Both the position numbers and the translations under genes were made by a program. Source: JAWPMV01 sp039819665 (GTDB taxonomy: Bacteria; Bacteroidota; Bacteroidia; J057). From it: DNA of 64,000 nt. The stretch covers positions 62,001 through 126,000 of the forward strand of contig JBCBRM010000019.1 in NCBI GenBank assembly GCA_039819665.1. The letters are read 5' to 3'. Below are positions 52,895 to 62,055 of the stretch, piece after piece. Numbering within the stretch: position 1 is the stretch's first letter; every line of letters starts with the position of its first letter. Under the pieces are notes generated by a model. The model worked only from the letters and a program-made list of their open reading frames with translations, searched no databases and had not been told where the DNA came from.

Positions 52895-53617
52895 ATGAGA
52901 AATATATTACTGATCCTCTTTGCGATAAGCAGTCTGATCGCATGTAAAACTCCCGCAACTTCAGATAATTCACAGCAAGCTCAAACACCAGCTACTACAC
53001 CGGAAGCTGAAGAGCTGGCAGCTGCAACGACGATTCAGAATATAGGAGGTTTACTGGGGGATGATAGTATGTTTCCCTTTGTTTATGTTGATGCTGTCAA
53101 TAAGCTTCGCTTTGAAGCTTACACTATGAAATTTACCCTCGAACATCCCAATATTCTCATTCCCCTGAACAATACTGATACTCCCTGGATCAATCCAGAA
53201 GCTTATTCAGAATTCAATGGGCAGTTCGTAACCTATATTAGAAGTGGAAGGGAAGCTAAGTTGGAGAATCCCTATATCATGGTGCAATACATCGCCAAAA
53301 GTTTACCCTTTTGTGGGACGATTGATTCCGTATATATGTGGTTGGATTCAAGATTTCTTACTGAAGGGGTAAAAGGTGAGGTGATAAATGACTTTTACAA
53401 TCTGGATACCCAATCTGGCAAGAAAGCCGTTTGTCGGGAATACCGCACACCCAAAACGGCTGATGGAAGGGCAGCAAAAAGAATGGGCTATGCCTATTTC
53501 GATTACAACGATGAATATATCATTGGAATGAATCTTACAAGCCTGAGTGAAGGAGATTTTGAAGCATCAAAGCCGGACTTCCAGCAATTGGTCAAAAGCT
53601 TTAATGTCGTTCCTTAA
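52895..53617 (+). CDS. lipoprotein, unknown function
   Basis: 240 residues. Lipoprotein signal MRNILLILFAISSLIACK with lipobox SLIAC, followed by a low-complexity Ala/Thr/Gln linker (SDNSQQAQTPATTPEAEELAAA), then a globular alpha/beta domain (YAIDSVYMWLDSRFLTEGVKG, CREYRTPKTADGRAAKRMGYAYFDY). Family not recognised. Confidence 0.75.
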   Translation: MRNILLILFAISSLIACKTPATSDNSQQAQTPATTPEAEELAAATTIQNIGGLLGDDSMFPFVYVDAVNKLRFEAYTMKFTLEHPNILIPLNNTDTPWINPEAYSEFNGQFVTYIRSGREAKLENPYIMVQYIAKSLPFCGTIDSVYMWLDSRFLTEGVKGEVINDFYNLDTQSGKKAVCREYRTPKTADGRAAKRMGYAYFDYNDEYIIGMNLTSLSEGDFEASKPDFQQLVKSFNVVP

Positions 53618-53619
53618 AA

Positions 53620-54264
53620 TTACTTACTTACCTGAGCAGGGTTTCCGAAGGCTGTAGATCCATCAGGAATATCTGTCATAACTACAGCTCCGGGAGCAAT
53701 CATAACCTTCTCCCCTATCCGTACGCCTTTTTGGATGATGGCTCCAGCACTTATGTATACCTGTCTTTCAATGATAACCCCTTCGCCAATTCTAGCACCG
53801 TCCATGATGTTGCAGTAGTCCCCGATTACCGCATCAGCTCCTATTGATGCATGGCACCCAATCCAGTTGAAATCGCCAATTTCAGCATTTGGCATAATCA
53901 TAGTACCAGCATTGACGACGTTACCTTTCCCTAATTGAGAAAAGGGGGAAATGCGCGATAGTGGATGAATGAGGTTGATAACCTCTGAGGAATGAGTAGC
54001 TAATTGCTCACTTAGGAGTTCACGTTGCTCCAAATCGGCTTCCGCGAGAACCATTTTGATGTTTTCATCCTTAAGCAGCGTATCACCATCCTCACTACCC
54101 AATTCTGCCACTACCAGGATATCATTCATCTCTTTCCTTAATTCAGATTCTTCAGAGGTAATAAATCCATAAACCAGAATATCGTGGGCATTGGCAATGT
54201 CCAGTGCGATACGGGCCTCAGCACCGGTACCAAGAATCATGATGGGAAGTTTGTAATCTGCCAT
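53620..54264 (-). CDS. NeuD-like sugar O-acetyltransferase (left-handed beta helix)
   Basis: 214 residues from MADYKLPIMILGTGAEARIALDIA; a longer reading from 54354 would overlap the divergent gene and a promoter-like box at 54286-54293. A Rossmann-like PglD-type N-terminal domain (IMILGTGAEARIALD) is followed by hexapeptide repeats (GNVVNAGTMIMPNAEIGDFNWIGCHASIGADAVIGDYCNIMDGARIGEGVIIERQVYISAGAIIQKGVRIGEKVMIAPGAVV). The family acetylates sialic acid or UDP-amino sugars using acetyl-CoA; the catalytic His (GCHASIG) is present. Confidence 0.87.
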   Translation of the reverse strand: MADYKLPIMILGTGAEARIALDIANAHDILVYGFITSEESELRKEMNDILVVAELGSEDGDTLLKDENIKMVLAEADLEQRELLSEQLATHSSEVINLIHPLSRISPFSQLGKGNVVNAGTMIMPNAEIGDFNWIGCHASIGADAVIGDYCNIMDGARIGEGVIIERQVYISAGAIIQKGVRIGEKVMIAPGAVVMTDIPDGSTAFGNPAQVSK

Positions 54265-54285
54265 AGGTGTTATTTTTTTGCCCCG

Positions 54286-54293
54286 CAAAAATA
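54286..54293 (-). promoter_or_regulatory. Bacteroidota -7 element (TATTTTTG)
   Basis: Minus-strand TATTTTTG matches TAnnTTTG and lies about 21 bases before the ATG at 54264. No well-spaced -33 was found. Confidence 0.4.
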
Positions 54294-54346
54294 CAGCATC
54301 ATTTTGACAAAATTGAAGAAATCGAAAGTATTTCCGAATTTGAGTT

Positions 54347-55333
54347 ATGGCCATTTATGAAAAGCAGTCCTTCAAAAAGGGGATGACCTATGCCCTCTTT
54401 TGGTCGGATATCTCCCATCCTGAGTTTAAAGCAGCTTTGGATCGCCTCGCTACGACCGCTTGTAATTATGTTGCGTTGGCGCCCGGCTGGTGGCAGGCAG
54501 ATAAATTTGCGACTGAAATTTATCCCCATCCACATAAAACGCCGGATGACCGACAACTCAAGGATTTAATTGCCTATATCCATGAACTGGGCATGGAGGT
54601 TTTATTAAAACCTTTTGTGGACTCAGAGAATCATGAAGAATGGCGAGGACACTTTGACCCCAGTAATACCCTCAAGTGGTTTAAAAGCTATGAGAAGTTT
54701 ATCAGCCACTACGCTCGTATGGCAAAAGAAATGGAGGTGGCTCTTTTTAGTGTAGGGGTTGAAAATGTATTGGGAAATAAAAAGCGGCAATTGTATTGGG
54801 TAGATGTGATTGCGACTGTGAAAATGTTTTATCAGGGGCCTCTGACTTTTTCTTCGAATTTTGAAGGAGATACTTCGTATAAAGAAGTCGACTTTTGGAA
54901 GATGCTGGATTATATCGGGATAGATGCCTATTTCCCTGTTGCCAATAAAATGGAAGCAAGTGTAGCTGAAATTGTAGCAGGATGGAAGCCCCAGATTACT
55001 GAAATTGAAAAATGGCTCGAAAAGAAGAAACTGGATCTTCCGGTCCTGTTTACCGAATTGGGTACCTGCAGTTATAAAGGTTCTTCCAAAGCGCCTTATT
55101 CGTATCCGGATGATGTTGATATCAGTGAAAAGGAGCAGGAGAACTATTATCGGGCTTTTTTTGAGGCCTTCGCGGATCGCGAATGGCTGAATGGGGTATA
55201 TTGGTGGTGGTGGGATAATCCTTCTACCGGAGACTATATGGGCAACAGAGGCGAAGCAAATAGCCAGTATGCTTACCTATATACGCCCCAAGGTAAGCCT
55301 GCGGAAGATGTATTGAAGGAATATTACGGCTAG
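54347..55333 (+). CDS. GH113-like glycoside hydrolase
   Basis: 328 residues of a TIM-barrel hydrolase without signal peptide. The barrel strands and putative catalytic glutamates agree with GH113/beta-mannanase-like enzymes: the acid/base E139 in LFSVGVENVLG, and the nucleophile E237 in LPVLFTELGTCSYKG. Trp- and Tyr-rich ends (NGVYWWWWDNPSTG) fit a sugar-binding groove. The polysaccharide substrate is unknown. It is divergent from the NeuD-like gene, with 82 bases between the starts. Confidence 0.83.
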   Translation: MAIYEKQSFKKGMTYALFWSDISHPEFKAALDRLATTACNYVALAPGWWQADKFATEIYPHPHKTPDDRQLKDLIAYIHELGMEVLLKPFVDSENHEEWRGHFDPSNTLKWFKSYEKFISHYARMAKEMEVALFSVGVENVLGNKKRQLYWVDVIATVKMFYQGPLTFSSNFEGDTSYKEVDFWKMLDYIGIDAYFPVANKMEASVAEIVAGWKPQITEIEKWLEKKKLDLPVLFTELGTCSYKGSSKAPYSYPDDVDISEKEQENYYRAFFEAFADREWLNGVYWWWWDNPSTGDYMGNRGEANSQYAYLYTPQGKPAEDVLKEYYG

Positions 55334-55422
55334 GCTTTTATTAGCAAGCGTAATGTGCAACCTCACAAACCAAATCTGCTACTATGAGTTAAATAACATG
55401 ACCAACAAAAACACTAAATCCC

Positions 55423-56064
55423 ATGAAAAAAACACTTTATTTTGCCCTTATTTTTCTTTTCTCTACTTCCCTTTTTTCTCAGGAACTTCAAAAAAAATCT
55501 GGCCTGAGTCTGAAATTACAAGGAGGACTTTCAGCTTCTTTTAATTTTGGTACAGACTTAAACTTGTTTGGAGTGCAGCCTGCCATTCAGTTTCGTACCG
55601 CTAAGAATCACCTACATCAGTTAGCTGTTTTAAATATGTCCATTGGTAGAGGGTGGAGTAGAATAGGCGATAATAACAACTTTAACCTTAGTTTAGCCTA
55701 TGAATATGCCTTTCCCATATCTCTCTTCTCTAATAATGAATATTTACGAGCCTATCTTGGCATGGGAATAGAATCTGCGGTTTATTCCTATTCATTTGAT
55801 CCAGACCTAACTAATGTATTTGACAGAGCCCAGACTGCTTATTTCAATCGAATTTACCTGCTTCCTATGATTCAGAGAAGCATCAATGAGCGTATCTTTT
55901 TAGAGTTTGTTTTGCCTATTTACTGGGGGGAGCATCAATTGGTGAAAATCAGAAATGAGGATCCCAGCCTTGCACCCAATATACAACGCAATGAATCCAG
56001 TAATACCGAATTCTTTTTTGGGAGATATCTCAATTTCCGAGTGGGATTTGGGGTAAAGCTTTAG
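55423..56064 (+). CDS. outer-membrane beta protein, paralogue 1
   Basis: 213 residues with signal peptide MKKTLYFALIFLFSTSLFSQ. The rest is a small beta-barrel pattern ending in FGRYLNFRVGFGVKL, with the aromatic/Leu last residue typical of BamA-inserted proteins. It shares PAIQFRTAKNHLHQLAVLN and LNFRVGFGVKL with the next gene, so the two are tandem duplicates. Function unknown. Confidence 0.78.
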   Translation: MKKTLYFALIFLFSTSLFSQELQKKSGLSLKLQGGLSASFNFGTDLNLFGVQPAIQFRTAKNHLHQLAVLNMSIGRGWSRIGDNNNFNLSLAYEYAFPISLFSNNEYLRAYLGMGIESAVYSYSFDPDLTNVFDRAQTAYFNRIYLLPMIQRSINERIFLEFVLPIYWGEHQLVKIRNEDPSLAPNIQRNESSNTEFFFGRYLNFRVGFGVKL

Positions 56065-56157
56065 GAGAAAATAAGGAAGAAATTTTGGGATAAATAAATG
56101 AGTGGAAATCTTCTATCTTGAATTTGACTTAGAAAATCCACTTATTTTTTTTATTCC

Positions 56158-56814
56158 ATGAAAAACACAATTGTAATCCTTTCCTTATTATTTGCAGCCC
56201 TTTTTTCTCATGCCCAAAGTGAGGCTCCTCTATTCAAAAATCATCAGGCAGAAATTCGCCTGAAAGTAAGTACCGAAATAGCGGGTGAATTTGAGGACAT
56301 TTGGAAATTTGACCTGGCTCCCCTGATTCCTGCGATTCAGTACCGTAGTTCAAAAGGCCATCTACATCAATTGGAATTGCTCAATTTATCTGGGAATCTG
56401 GATGTAAATACAGCTCCTATTCAAACAGATGGATTTGCGATAGCAGTCCGATACGAGTTTGCTAAGCCTTTGATGAAGAATCAGGAAAGTGCCTGGATGC
56501 CCTATTTAGGAGTAGGACTGTTACATTCCCACAATTCCTGGATCTTTACTCCGGTGATTAGTTCGGAATTCCCTCTCCGTTATTCTGAAAACCTGAGCCG
56601 AGTGTATATCGTTCCAAGTGCTCAATATGAAATCAATGATCAGGTATTTCTGGATTTTGCACTTCCCTGGGCTCTATTTTCCCTGGAAAGAAATCGTGAA
56701 GTAAATGGAAACCCAGGAATTCCGATTGATGATCAAATAACCGTTACGAATACAAGTCATTGGGAGAGTTTCTCTTATCTGAATTTTCGATTTGGAATCG
56801 GGATTCGCCTGTGA
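56158..56814 (+). CDS. outer-membrane beta protein, paralogue 2
   Basis: 218 residues with signal peptide MKNTIVILSLLFAALFSHAQ. Matching blocks with the upstream paralogue: PAIQYRSSKGHLHQLELLN, YEFAKPL...AWMPYLGVGL, VYIVPSAQYEINDQVFLDFALP and the terminal LNFRFGIGIRL. The 93-base gap and a separate leader suggest individually controlled expression. Confidence 0.78.
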   Translation: MKNTIVILSLLFAALFSHAQSEAPLFKNHQAEIRLKVSTEIAGEFEDIWKFDLAPLIPAIQYRSSKGHLHQLELLNLSGNLDVNTAPIQTDGFAIAVRYEFAKPLMKNQESAWMPYLGVGLLHSHNSWIFTPVISSEFPLRYSENLSRVYIVPSAQYEINDQVFLDFALPWALFSLERNREVNGNPGIPIDDQITVTNTSHWESFSYLNFRFGIGIRL

Positions 56815-56861
56815 AAGGAAAAAGTATTCAGTCAGATTTGGTGTAGGGAAGAAAATTTAAA

Positions 56862-57899
56862 TTAGGTGGGATCGAGGCTGTAGAGTTCGATTTCTTCTCC
56901 TTTACCTCGTAGGAGAATCTTGGTGATGTACTCTGTAGTATATTCATCATTGAGGTCCAGCATGTCAAGGAGGGTTTTGGAAAGGAGGAGTCGGCGGTTG
57001 TAGTGATTGCATTCTACCTGAATGCGGGAGGCGGTATTTACGGTATCTCCATGGAATACAATCTCTCGTTTATAATCTCCGATTTCTCCTACTACCACTT
57101 TACCTACATGAAATCCCGCTTTAAAGACCGGCCGGTATCCATACCTTTTTAAGTATCTTTCTCTGGTACGGGGATTTTCCATTCGGTCATAAATCCAGAA
57201 AAAGCAATGAATGGCATTTAGCTTCTTCACCCCAAGATCTTTGGGCCAGGAAACGACTACTTCATCTCCAACATATTGATAAATCTCCCCTTTTGTTTTT
57301 CTAACTGTTCGGGCAATGTCGAAGAAAAAATCATTGAGGAAGCGATGCCATTTGAAATGTCCTAGTCTTTCGGCGATGGTAGTCGAGCCTCGCAGATCCA
57401 AAAACATGAATATACGTTCTTCTTCTTTGGGTTGATGGTAGCGCCCCATCATATAATTGAGTAGGACATTGGGGCCAAGGAGTCGGGAGACAAGGGTTAC
57501 GATCTGGAGGATAAGGAGAACAACCAGGCTGTAAAATATGGTATAAGCGAAAGAACCTTCTTTCACCCATTCTCCAAAAATCTGCCTGAGCTTAGGAATG
57601 TCTGCCGAATCAAATAAGGTGAGATAAAATCCCAGGACTAGGACCATGGAAACAAAAATCACTCCCAGATAAAGCAGCGTTCGTACTCCAAGAACGATAA
57701 AGAATTGTTGCCTTCTCAGTCGAGTGGTGGACAACCACCGATCCAGGAGAGCGGTGAAGAAACCAATAGAAAATCCGATGAGCGCACAAGCTACATAGAG
57801 TTGCATGCTCCAGTCCAAATTGAGGCTGGCATAAATGAGACCCACAATGATCCCATAAAAACCTCGCTCCAAAAGATTGATCAGACTGTCCTTATTCAT
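56862..57899 (-). CDS. class III adenylate/guanylate cyclase with membrane domain
   Basis: 345 residues. Four or five membrane helices (about 14-32, 36-52, 66-92, 119-142) precede a cyclase homology domain (about 160-335). The metal-binding aspartates are in MFLDLRGSTTIAERL (near 168) and YVGDEVVVSW (near 212), and the transition-state Asn-Arg in GDTVNTASRIQVE. It makes cAMP (or cGMP) from the cytoplasmic side; no HAMP or extracellular sensor is fused, as in the group of Cya relatives with five to six helices. Confidence 0.92.
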   Translation of the reverse strand: MNKDSLINLLERGFYGIIVGLIYASLNLDWSMQLYVACALIGFSIGFFTALLDRWLSTTRLRRQQFFIVLGVRTLLYLGVIFVSMVLVLGFYLTLFDSADIPKLRQIFGEWVKEGSFAYTIFYSLVVLLILQIVTLVSRLLGPNVLLNYMMGRYHQPKEEERIFMFLDLRGSTTIAERLGHFKWHRFLNDFFFDIARTVRKTKGEIYQYVGDEVVVSWPKDLGVKKLNAIHCFFWIYDRMENPRTRERYLKRYGYRPVFKAGFHVGKVVVGEIGDYKREIVFHGDTVNTASRIQVECNHYNRRLLLSKTLLDMLDLNDEYTTEYITKILLRGKGEEIELYSLDPT

Positions 57900-58046
57900 T
57901 TGATTATACCAAACTCAACATACGCCTTAAAGATATCCTTTCCTAATAAGGATTGGCAATATTACTTCATCTACTCCTCCCTGGCGTTGAGCTACTGTGT
58001 TTTGTTGTATTAAAAGATAAATAGTACGGAACTCAGGCTAAAGCGT

Positions 58047-58661
58047 TTACTCCTCCACAAAAAGTTCCTCCATCAGTTCAATAAGCTCGTCAATCTTCTC
58101 ATAATCCAGGTATTCTGCATCCTCCCGAAATTCTTCTCCCAGAGCAAACCCCAGCGGATTGGGTCCTTCCTGTTTCAGGTATTCAAACAAGGTATCTGAA
58201 TTCCTAAAATGGAGATAGCTTTTTTCCAGGATTGCCTGATATTCCCCTACTTCACTGATTTCATCAAGCGATATTTCTACATAAGCCTCATTCCCTGCTT
58301 TCTCTATCGCTGACAGACATTTTTTAATTTCCTCCAGATTGCTTCCTTTACCTGCTTTTAGATAAATACCGGAAGCAAGTTGAGAGAGAAAGGCTGCGTC
58401 CCATTCTGAAAGGGGCAATTGAACATAATTTGCCTGAAAGCTTTTATTCATTTCTTCCAGCTCCTCCAGGCTAACAGCATTCAACTCCAACAAAATCTCA
58501 GGCCCTTGTATCCAGTTTACCATGTTCCAAATCATAGCTGGAGACATCTTTTTCATACTACCTCTCTCTAAACTGAAACTGAGGATATCAAAACCTACAG
58601 CAGCGCTGGAGCGAGCATCTTGCAATTGAGTGAGGGGACCTATTTTTAGTTTGGGACGCAT
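58047..58661 (-). CDS. TrpF-like TIM-barrel protein of unknown function
   Basis: 204 residues, soluble and acidic. The N-terminal half reads KIGPLTQLQDARSSAAVGFDILSFSL...KMSPAMIWNMVNWIQGPEILLELNAVS, the pattern of phosphoribosylanthranilate isomerase (KICG-x-T, then AA-x-G-x-D-x-x-G). The catalytic Cys of the KICG motif is replaced (KIGP), so it is probably not an active TrpF. The C-terminal part is divergent and ends in an acidic helix. I cannot assign a function. It is 86 bases from ndk on the same strand. Confidence 0.7.
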   Translation of the reverse strand: MRPKLKIGPLTQLQDARSSAAVGFDILSFSLERGSMKKMSPAMIWNMVNWIQGPEILLELNAVSLEELEEMNKSFQANYVQLPLSEWDAAFLSQLASGIYLKAGKGSNLEEIKKCLSAIEKAGNEAYVEISLDEISEVGEYQAILEKSYLHFRNSDTLFEYLKQEGPNPLGFALGEEFREDAEYLDYEKIDELIELMEELFVEE

Positions 58662-58747
58662 AATGTGTGTAAAACTAAAAAGAAAAGGTACGAAGAGCTA
58701 CCAGCAGTAGTTTCCCTTCGTACCTGATGTTCTGTTTTTGTGTCGAT

Positions 58748-59167
58748 CTAGAAGATCTCTAGCTGTGAAAAGAAGTAAGAAGCTTCAATCAAGGCATTTT
58801 CGTCTGAATCAGAGCCATGAATTGCATTGTTCTGAATAGACTCGGCATAAAGCTTACGTACAGTTCCTTCTTCAGCTTGTTCAGGATTGGTAGCTCCGAT
58901 GAGTTTGCGGAAATCTGCAACGGCATTGTCTTTTTCCAATACCATAGGAACGCAAGGTCCGCTGGTCATAAACTCAACCAGATCGTTAAAGAAAGGACGC
59001 TCACGGTGAACGGCATAAAATCCACCAGCTTCACGCTCATTCATGTGGATCATTTTCATTGCTTTTACTTTGAATCCACCAGCGATGATGTGATCGATGA
59101 TCTTTCCAATATAATCTTTAGAGACTGCGTCGGGCTTAATAATGGTGAGGGTGAGATTACCGGCCAT
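58748..59167 (-). CDS. ndk: nucleoside diphosphate kinase
   Basis: 139 residues, normal length. It balances NTP pools by phosphate transfer through H117 in NAIHGSDSDENA, the family signature; LTIIKPDAV and the PFFNDLVEFMTSGPCVPMVLE loop are also present. Expressed from the promoter at 59213-59244. Confidence 0.98.
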   Translation of the reverse strand: MAGNLTLTIIKPDAVSKDYIGKIIDHIIAGGFKVKAMKMIHMNEREAGGFYAVHRERPFFNDLVEFMTSGPCVPMVLEKDNAVADFRKLIGATNPEQAEEGTVRKLYAESIQNNAIHGSDSDENALIEASYFFSQLEIF

Positions 59168-59212
59168 GTTTAAATTTTATTGTCTGTTTAAAAAGTTGCT
59201 TCAATTCGGGTG

Positions 59213-59244
59213 CAAACTTAGGACAAAGACATGGGATAAACCAA
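59213..59244 (-). promoter_or_regulatory. promoter (TTG-N21-TAAGTTTG) of ndk
   Basis: Minus strand TAAGTTTG (59220-59213) is a perfect TAnnTTTG -7 box with a TTG at 59244-59242, 21 bases upstream. The ATG at 59167 follows after 45 bases. Confidence 0.6.
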
Positions 59245-59302
59245 TTTTACCAAGTGAAATTCTCTTTGTAATTTCGCAATCTTAAAAATCGATACCTATT
59301 TA

Positions 59303-60307
59303 ATGTCAGTCATACAAGAATTAACATCTCTCTTGTCTTCGCCGAAGAGAATTGCCATAACCATGCATCGCAAACCTGATGCCGATGCGATCGGTGCATC
59401 TCTGGGTTTTTATCACTTTTTGATACAGAAAGGACATCAGGTTTCCGTTGTTTCTCCTACCGATTATCCTGATTTCCTGAAATGGATGCCAGGCTCTGAT
59501 TCCGTGCTGATCGGACCCTTTGACCCGGACAAAGCTAACTGGGTATTTGATGGTGCAGATATTATTTTCTGCCTCGACTTCAATGCCCTCAATCGTCTGG
59601 CAGATTTTGAACAAACCGTAAGAGATTCGGATGCAATGAAAATCATGATCGATCATCATATGGAGCCCGAAGGTTTTGAGGATCTATCTTATTCGGATGA
59701 AAAAGCTTCTTCAACCGCAGAGTTGGTTTACAGACTGATTGCAGAAATGGGACAGGAAGATAAGGTGAATCTGTCTTCTGCAGAGGCACTTTATGCGGGG
59801 ATCATGACTGATACAGGATCTTTCCGCTTCACAAATACTTCTCCCGCTACCCATAGAACGGTTGCTAAATTGATGGAGATCGGAGTAAATGTGAATATGG
59901 TTTGGGAAAATATCTTTAATACTGCAACTCCAGAAAGACTCCGCTTTGTAGGACATTGTCTTTCTTCTTGTCTGCATGTCCTGCCAGAGCTTAAAGTAGC
60001 TTATTTAAAAGTTGACCGAGAAGTCTTTCGTCAGTTCCCCATCAAAACCGGAGATACAGAAGGCCTTGTCAATTATGCCTTAAGTTTGAAAGGAGTAAAT
60101 ATGGGGGTCTTACTTACAGCCAATGATGAGATCATTAAGTTGAGTTTTAGAAGCCGTGGAAATGTTTCTTCAAAAGAATTTGCCGAGAATTTTGGAGGGG
60201 GAGGACACTTCTATGCAGCAGGAGGAAGAAGTACTTCTTCTATGGAAGAAACCGAAAAGAGGTTTTTGGAGTTATTAGAAGAGAACAAGGACAAATTATT
60301 AGCGTAA
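59303..60307 (+). CDS. nrnA: bifunctional oligoribonuclease/PAP phosphatase (DHH-DHHA1)
   Basis: 334 residues. DHH domain with HRKPDADAIGASLG (H22, D26, D28), CLDFNALNRL and MIDHHMEP; DHHA1 domain with GGGGHFYAAGG. It degrades nanoRNA and may dephosphorylate 3'-phosphoadenosine 5'-phosphate, the by-product of PAPS sulfotransferases, which would link it to the sulfotransferase at 32.2 kb. Normal length. Confidence 0.95.
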   Translation: MSVIQELTSLLSSPKRIAITMHRKPDADAIGASLGFYHFLIQKGHQVSVVSPTDYPDFLKWMPGSDSVLIGPFDPDKANWVFDGADIIFCLDFNALNRLADFEQTVRDSDAMKIMIDHHMEPEGFEDLSYSDEKASSTAELVYRLIAEMGQEDKVNLSSAEALYAGIMTDTGSFRFTNTSPATHRTVAKLMEIGVNVNMVWENIFNTATPERLRFVGHCLSSCLHVLPELKVAYLKVDREVFRQFPIKTGDTEGLVNYALSLKGVNMGVLLTANDEIIKLSFRSRGNVSSKEFAENFGGGGHFYAAGGRSTSSMEETEKRFLELLEENKDKLLA

Positions 60308-60392
60308 TTATTGGGAAAGCCCCCATAATTTTTCGTCCTTGAATATCAGCCCCTGGGATAAACATTAAATCCAAACATCAAAGCCAAAAGCT

Positions 60393-61142
60393 ATGATCAA
60401 TCGTTTTATCTCCCTACTTCTGGCGTTCACACTATTTATCCCGCTTTCACTCGCACAAGATGACGAAGATGCTCCGGTCATTTATGACCAGGGAATGACA
60501 TTCTCCATATATAATACAAATCTGGGTTGGGGAGGCTCACTCGCTTATATTTTGGGAGAAAGTCCCAGACAATATGTCATTAGTCTGGATCTACAGCAGA
60601 TTCGAGATACCCGCGAAGCCCTTACAGCCCCTTTTATTGGAGATCAGGGGAAAAGATATGTTTTCGGGAAGGTGAATAACTTTTGGAACTTAGCGCCTAT
60701 GGTTGGTGTTTATTATGATGCCATCCCGCGAGGTAGAGGGAATCTCATTAAGATGCGGGTAGGAGGAAAGATCGGCCCTGCAATCGGAATTCTGAATCCT
60801 TATCATATAGAATTGTATAAAGCCGTTCCCGGCAGGCCTTTTTCCCCTGAATTTGTGGTTGAACCCTATGATCCTACCGAACATAGTTTCGGAGAAATCG
60901 TAGGTAGAGCTAATTTCTGGTCATCAGACTTTAGCCCCACGGTTCAACTGGGAGCCAGCGCACACCTGAATGCCATGGTTGACTTTTCCAGAACTGAAGC
61001 GGTCATTCGTGGTATAGAATTGGGGGTAAATGCTGATATATTTTTTAAAGAAGTCCCTATCTTAGCTGAAATAAATGGGATCCAAAATCGGAGAGCGTTT
61101 ATTTCTGTTTCAGCAGGACTGATTTTTGGAGGGAAATGGTAG
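60393..61142 (+). CDS. outer-membrane beta-barrel protein, unknown function
   Basis: 249 residues with signal peptide MINRFISLLLAFTLFIPLSLAQ. The barrel-like strands (GMTFSIYNTNLGWGGSLAYILG, NLIKMRVGGKIGPAIGIL, LGASAHLNAMVDFSRT) end in RRAFISVSAGLIFGGKW, with terminal aromatic residue. No family recognised. lipA begins 31 bases downstream and may share the transcript. Confidence 0.75.
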   Translation: MINRFISLLLAFTLFIPLSLAQDDEDAPVIYDQGMTFSIYNTNLGWGGSLAYILGESPRQYVISLDLQQIRDTREALTAPFIGDQGKRYVFGKVNNFWNLAPMVGVYYDAIPRGRGNLIKMRVGGKIGPAIGILNPYHIELYKAVPGRPFSPEFVVEPYDPTEHSFGEIVGRANFWSSDFSPTVQLGASAHLNAMVDFSRTEAVIRGIELGVNADIFFKEVPILAEINGIQNRRAFISVSAGLIFGGKW

Positions 61143-61173
61143 AAACAGCAATTTATTTTCCGAAAGGAGTTTT

Positions 61174-62055
61174 ATGTCCATAGCAACAACAGTACTTACA
61201 GATAAAAATTTACCCGGCAATGGGCCCAGACCAAAATGGTTGCGTGTTCGCTTACCATATGGCAAGGCTTATACGGAAGTAAGAAAAACCATTGATGAGC
61301 ATAAGCTTCACACTGTTTGTGAAAGCGCTCGTTGCCCCAATATGGGAGAATGTTGGGGAGCTGGAACGGCTACCTTCATGATCCTGGGAAATACGTGTAC
61401 CCGTTCTTGTTCTTTTTGCGCTGTTGCAACCGGAAGACCGGATGCCTTAGACATCATGGAGCCTTATCGTGTTGCCAAAGCCGTTGCAAAAATGGGAGTG
61501 AAGCATGCGGTTATCACCTCAGTGAATCGCGATGAACAAAAAGACAGTGGCGCCAATATCTGGGCCGAGACTGTAAGGCAGATTCGCAAGCATTCTCCAG
61601 GAACAACCCTGGAAACCCTTATCCCCGATGTAAAAGGGCGTTGGGAAATGTTGGAGTTAATTACGGCAGAAAATCCTGAGATTGTTTCTCATAATATGGA
61701 GACAGTCAAAAGACTTTATAGAAGGGTGAGGCCTCAGGCGCGCTATGAAAGAAGTCTGGAGCAAATCCAACGTACTAAAGCTGCAGGTTGCCGCACCAAG
61801 TCCGGATTCATGGTAGGATTAGGTGAGACACCAGAAGAGGTGTATGAAATCATGGAGGACCTCAAAAAGCATGATTGTGATGTACTGACTATAGGTCAAT
61901 ACCTCCAGCCCACCAAAATGCATTTGCCCGTAGAAGAATTCATTCATCCGGATTTATTTGCTCATTATGAGGAAGTAGGAATGGAAATGGGATTCAGTTA
62001 TGTGGAAAGTGGACCCCTGGTTCGCTCAAGCTATCACTCTGAAAGACATTTATAG
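61174..62055 (+). CDS. lipA: lipoyl synthase
   Basis: 293 residues from ATG 61174, which is preceded by the clear Shine-Dalgarno AAAGGAG; a longer reading from 61126 overlaps the upstream gene. Radical-SAM enzyme inserting two sulfurs into octanoyl-protein. Auxiliary cluster cysteines C49, C54 and C60 (CESARCPNMGECW), radical-SAM cluster C75, C79 and C82 (CTRSCSFC), and the terminal RSSYHSE motif supplying the serine ligand. It would lipoylate the 2-oxoglutarate dehydrogenase E2 that works with SucA. Confidence 0.98.
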   Translation: MSIATTVLTDKNLPGNGPRPKWLRVRLPYGKAYTEVRKTIDEHKLHTVCESARCPNMGECWGAGTATFMILGNTCTRSCSFCAVATGRPDALDIMEPYRVAKAVAKMGVKHAVITSVNRDEQKDSGANIWAETVRQIRKHSPGTTLETLIPDVKGRWEMLELITAENPEIVSHNMETVKRLYRRVRPQARYERSLEQIQRTKAAGCRTKSGFMVGLGETPEEVYEIMEDLKKHDCDVLTIGQYLQPTKMHLPVEEFIHPDLFAHYEEVGMEMGFSYVESGPLVRSSYHSERHL

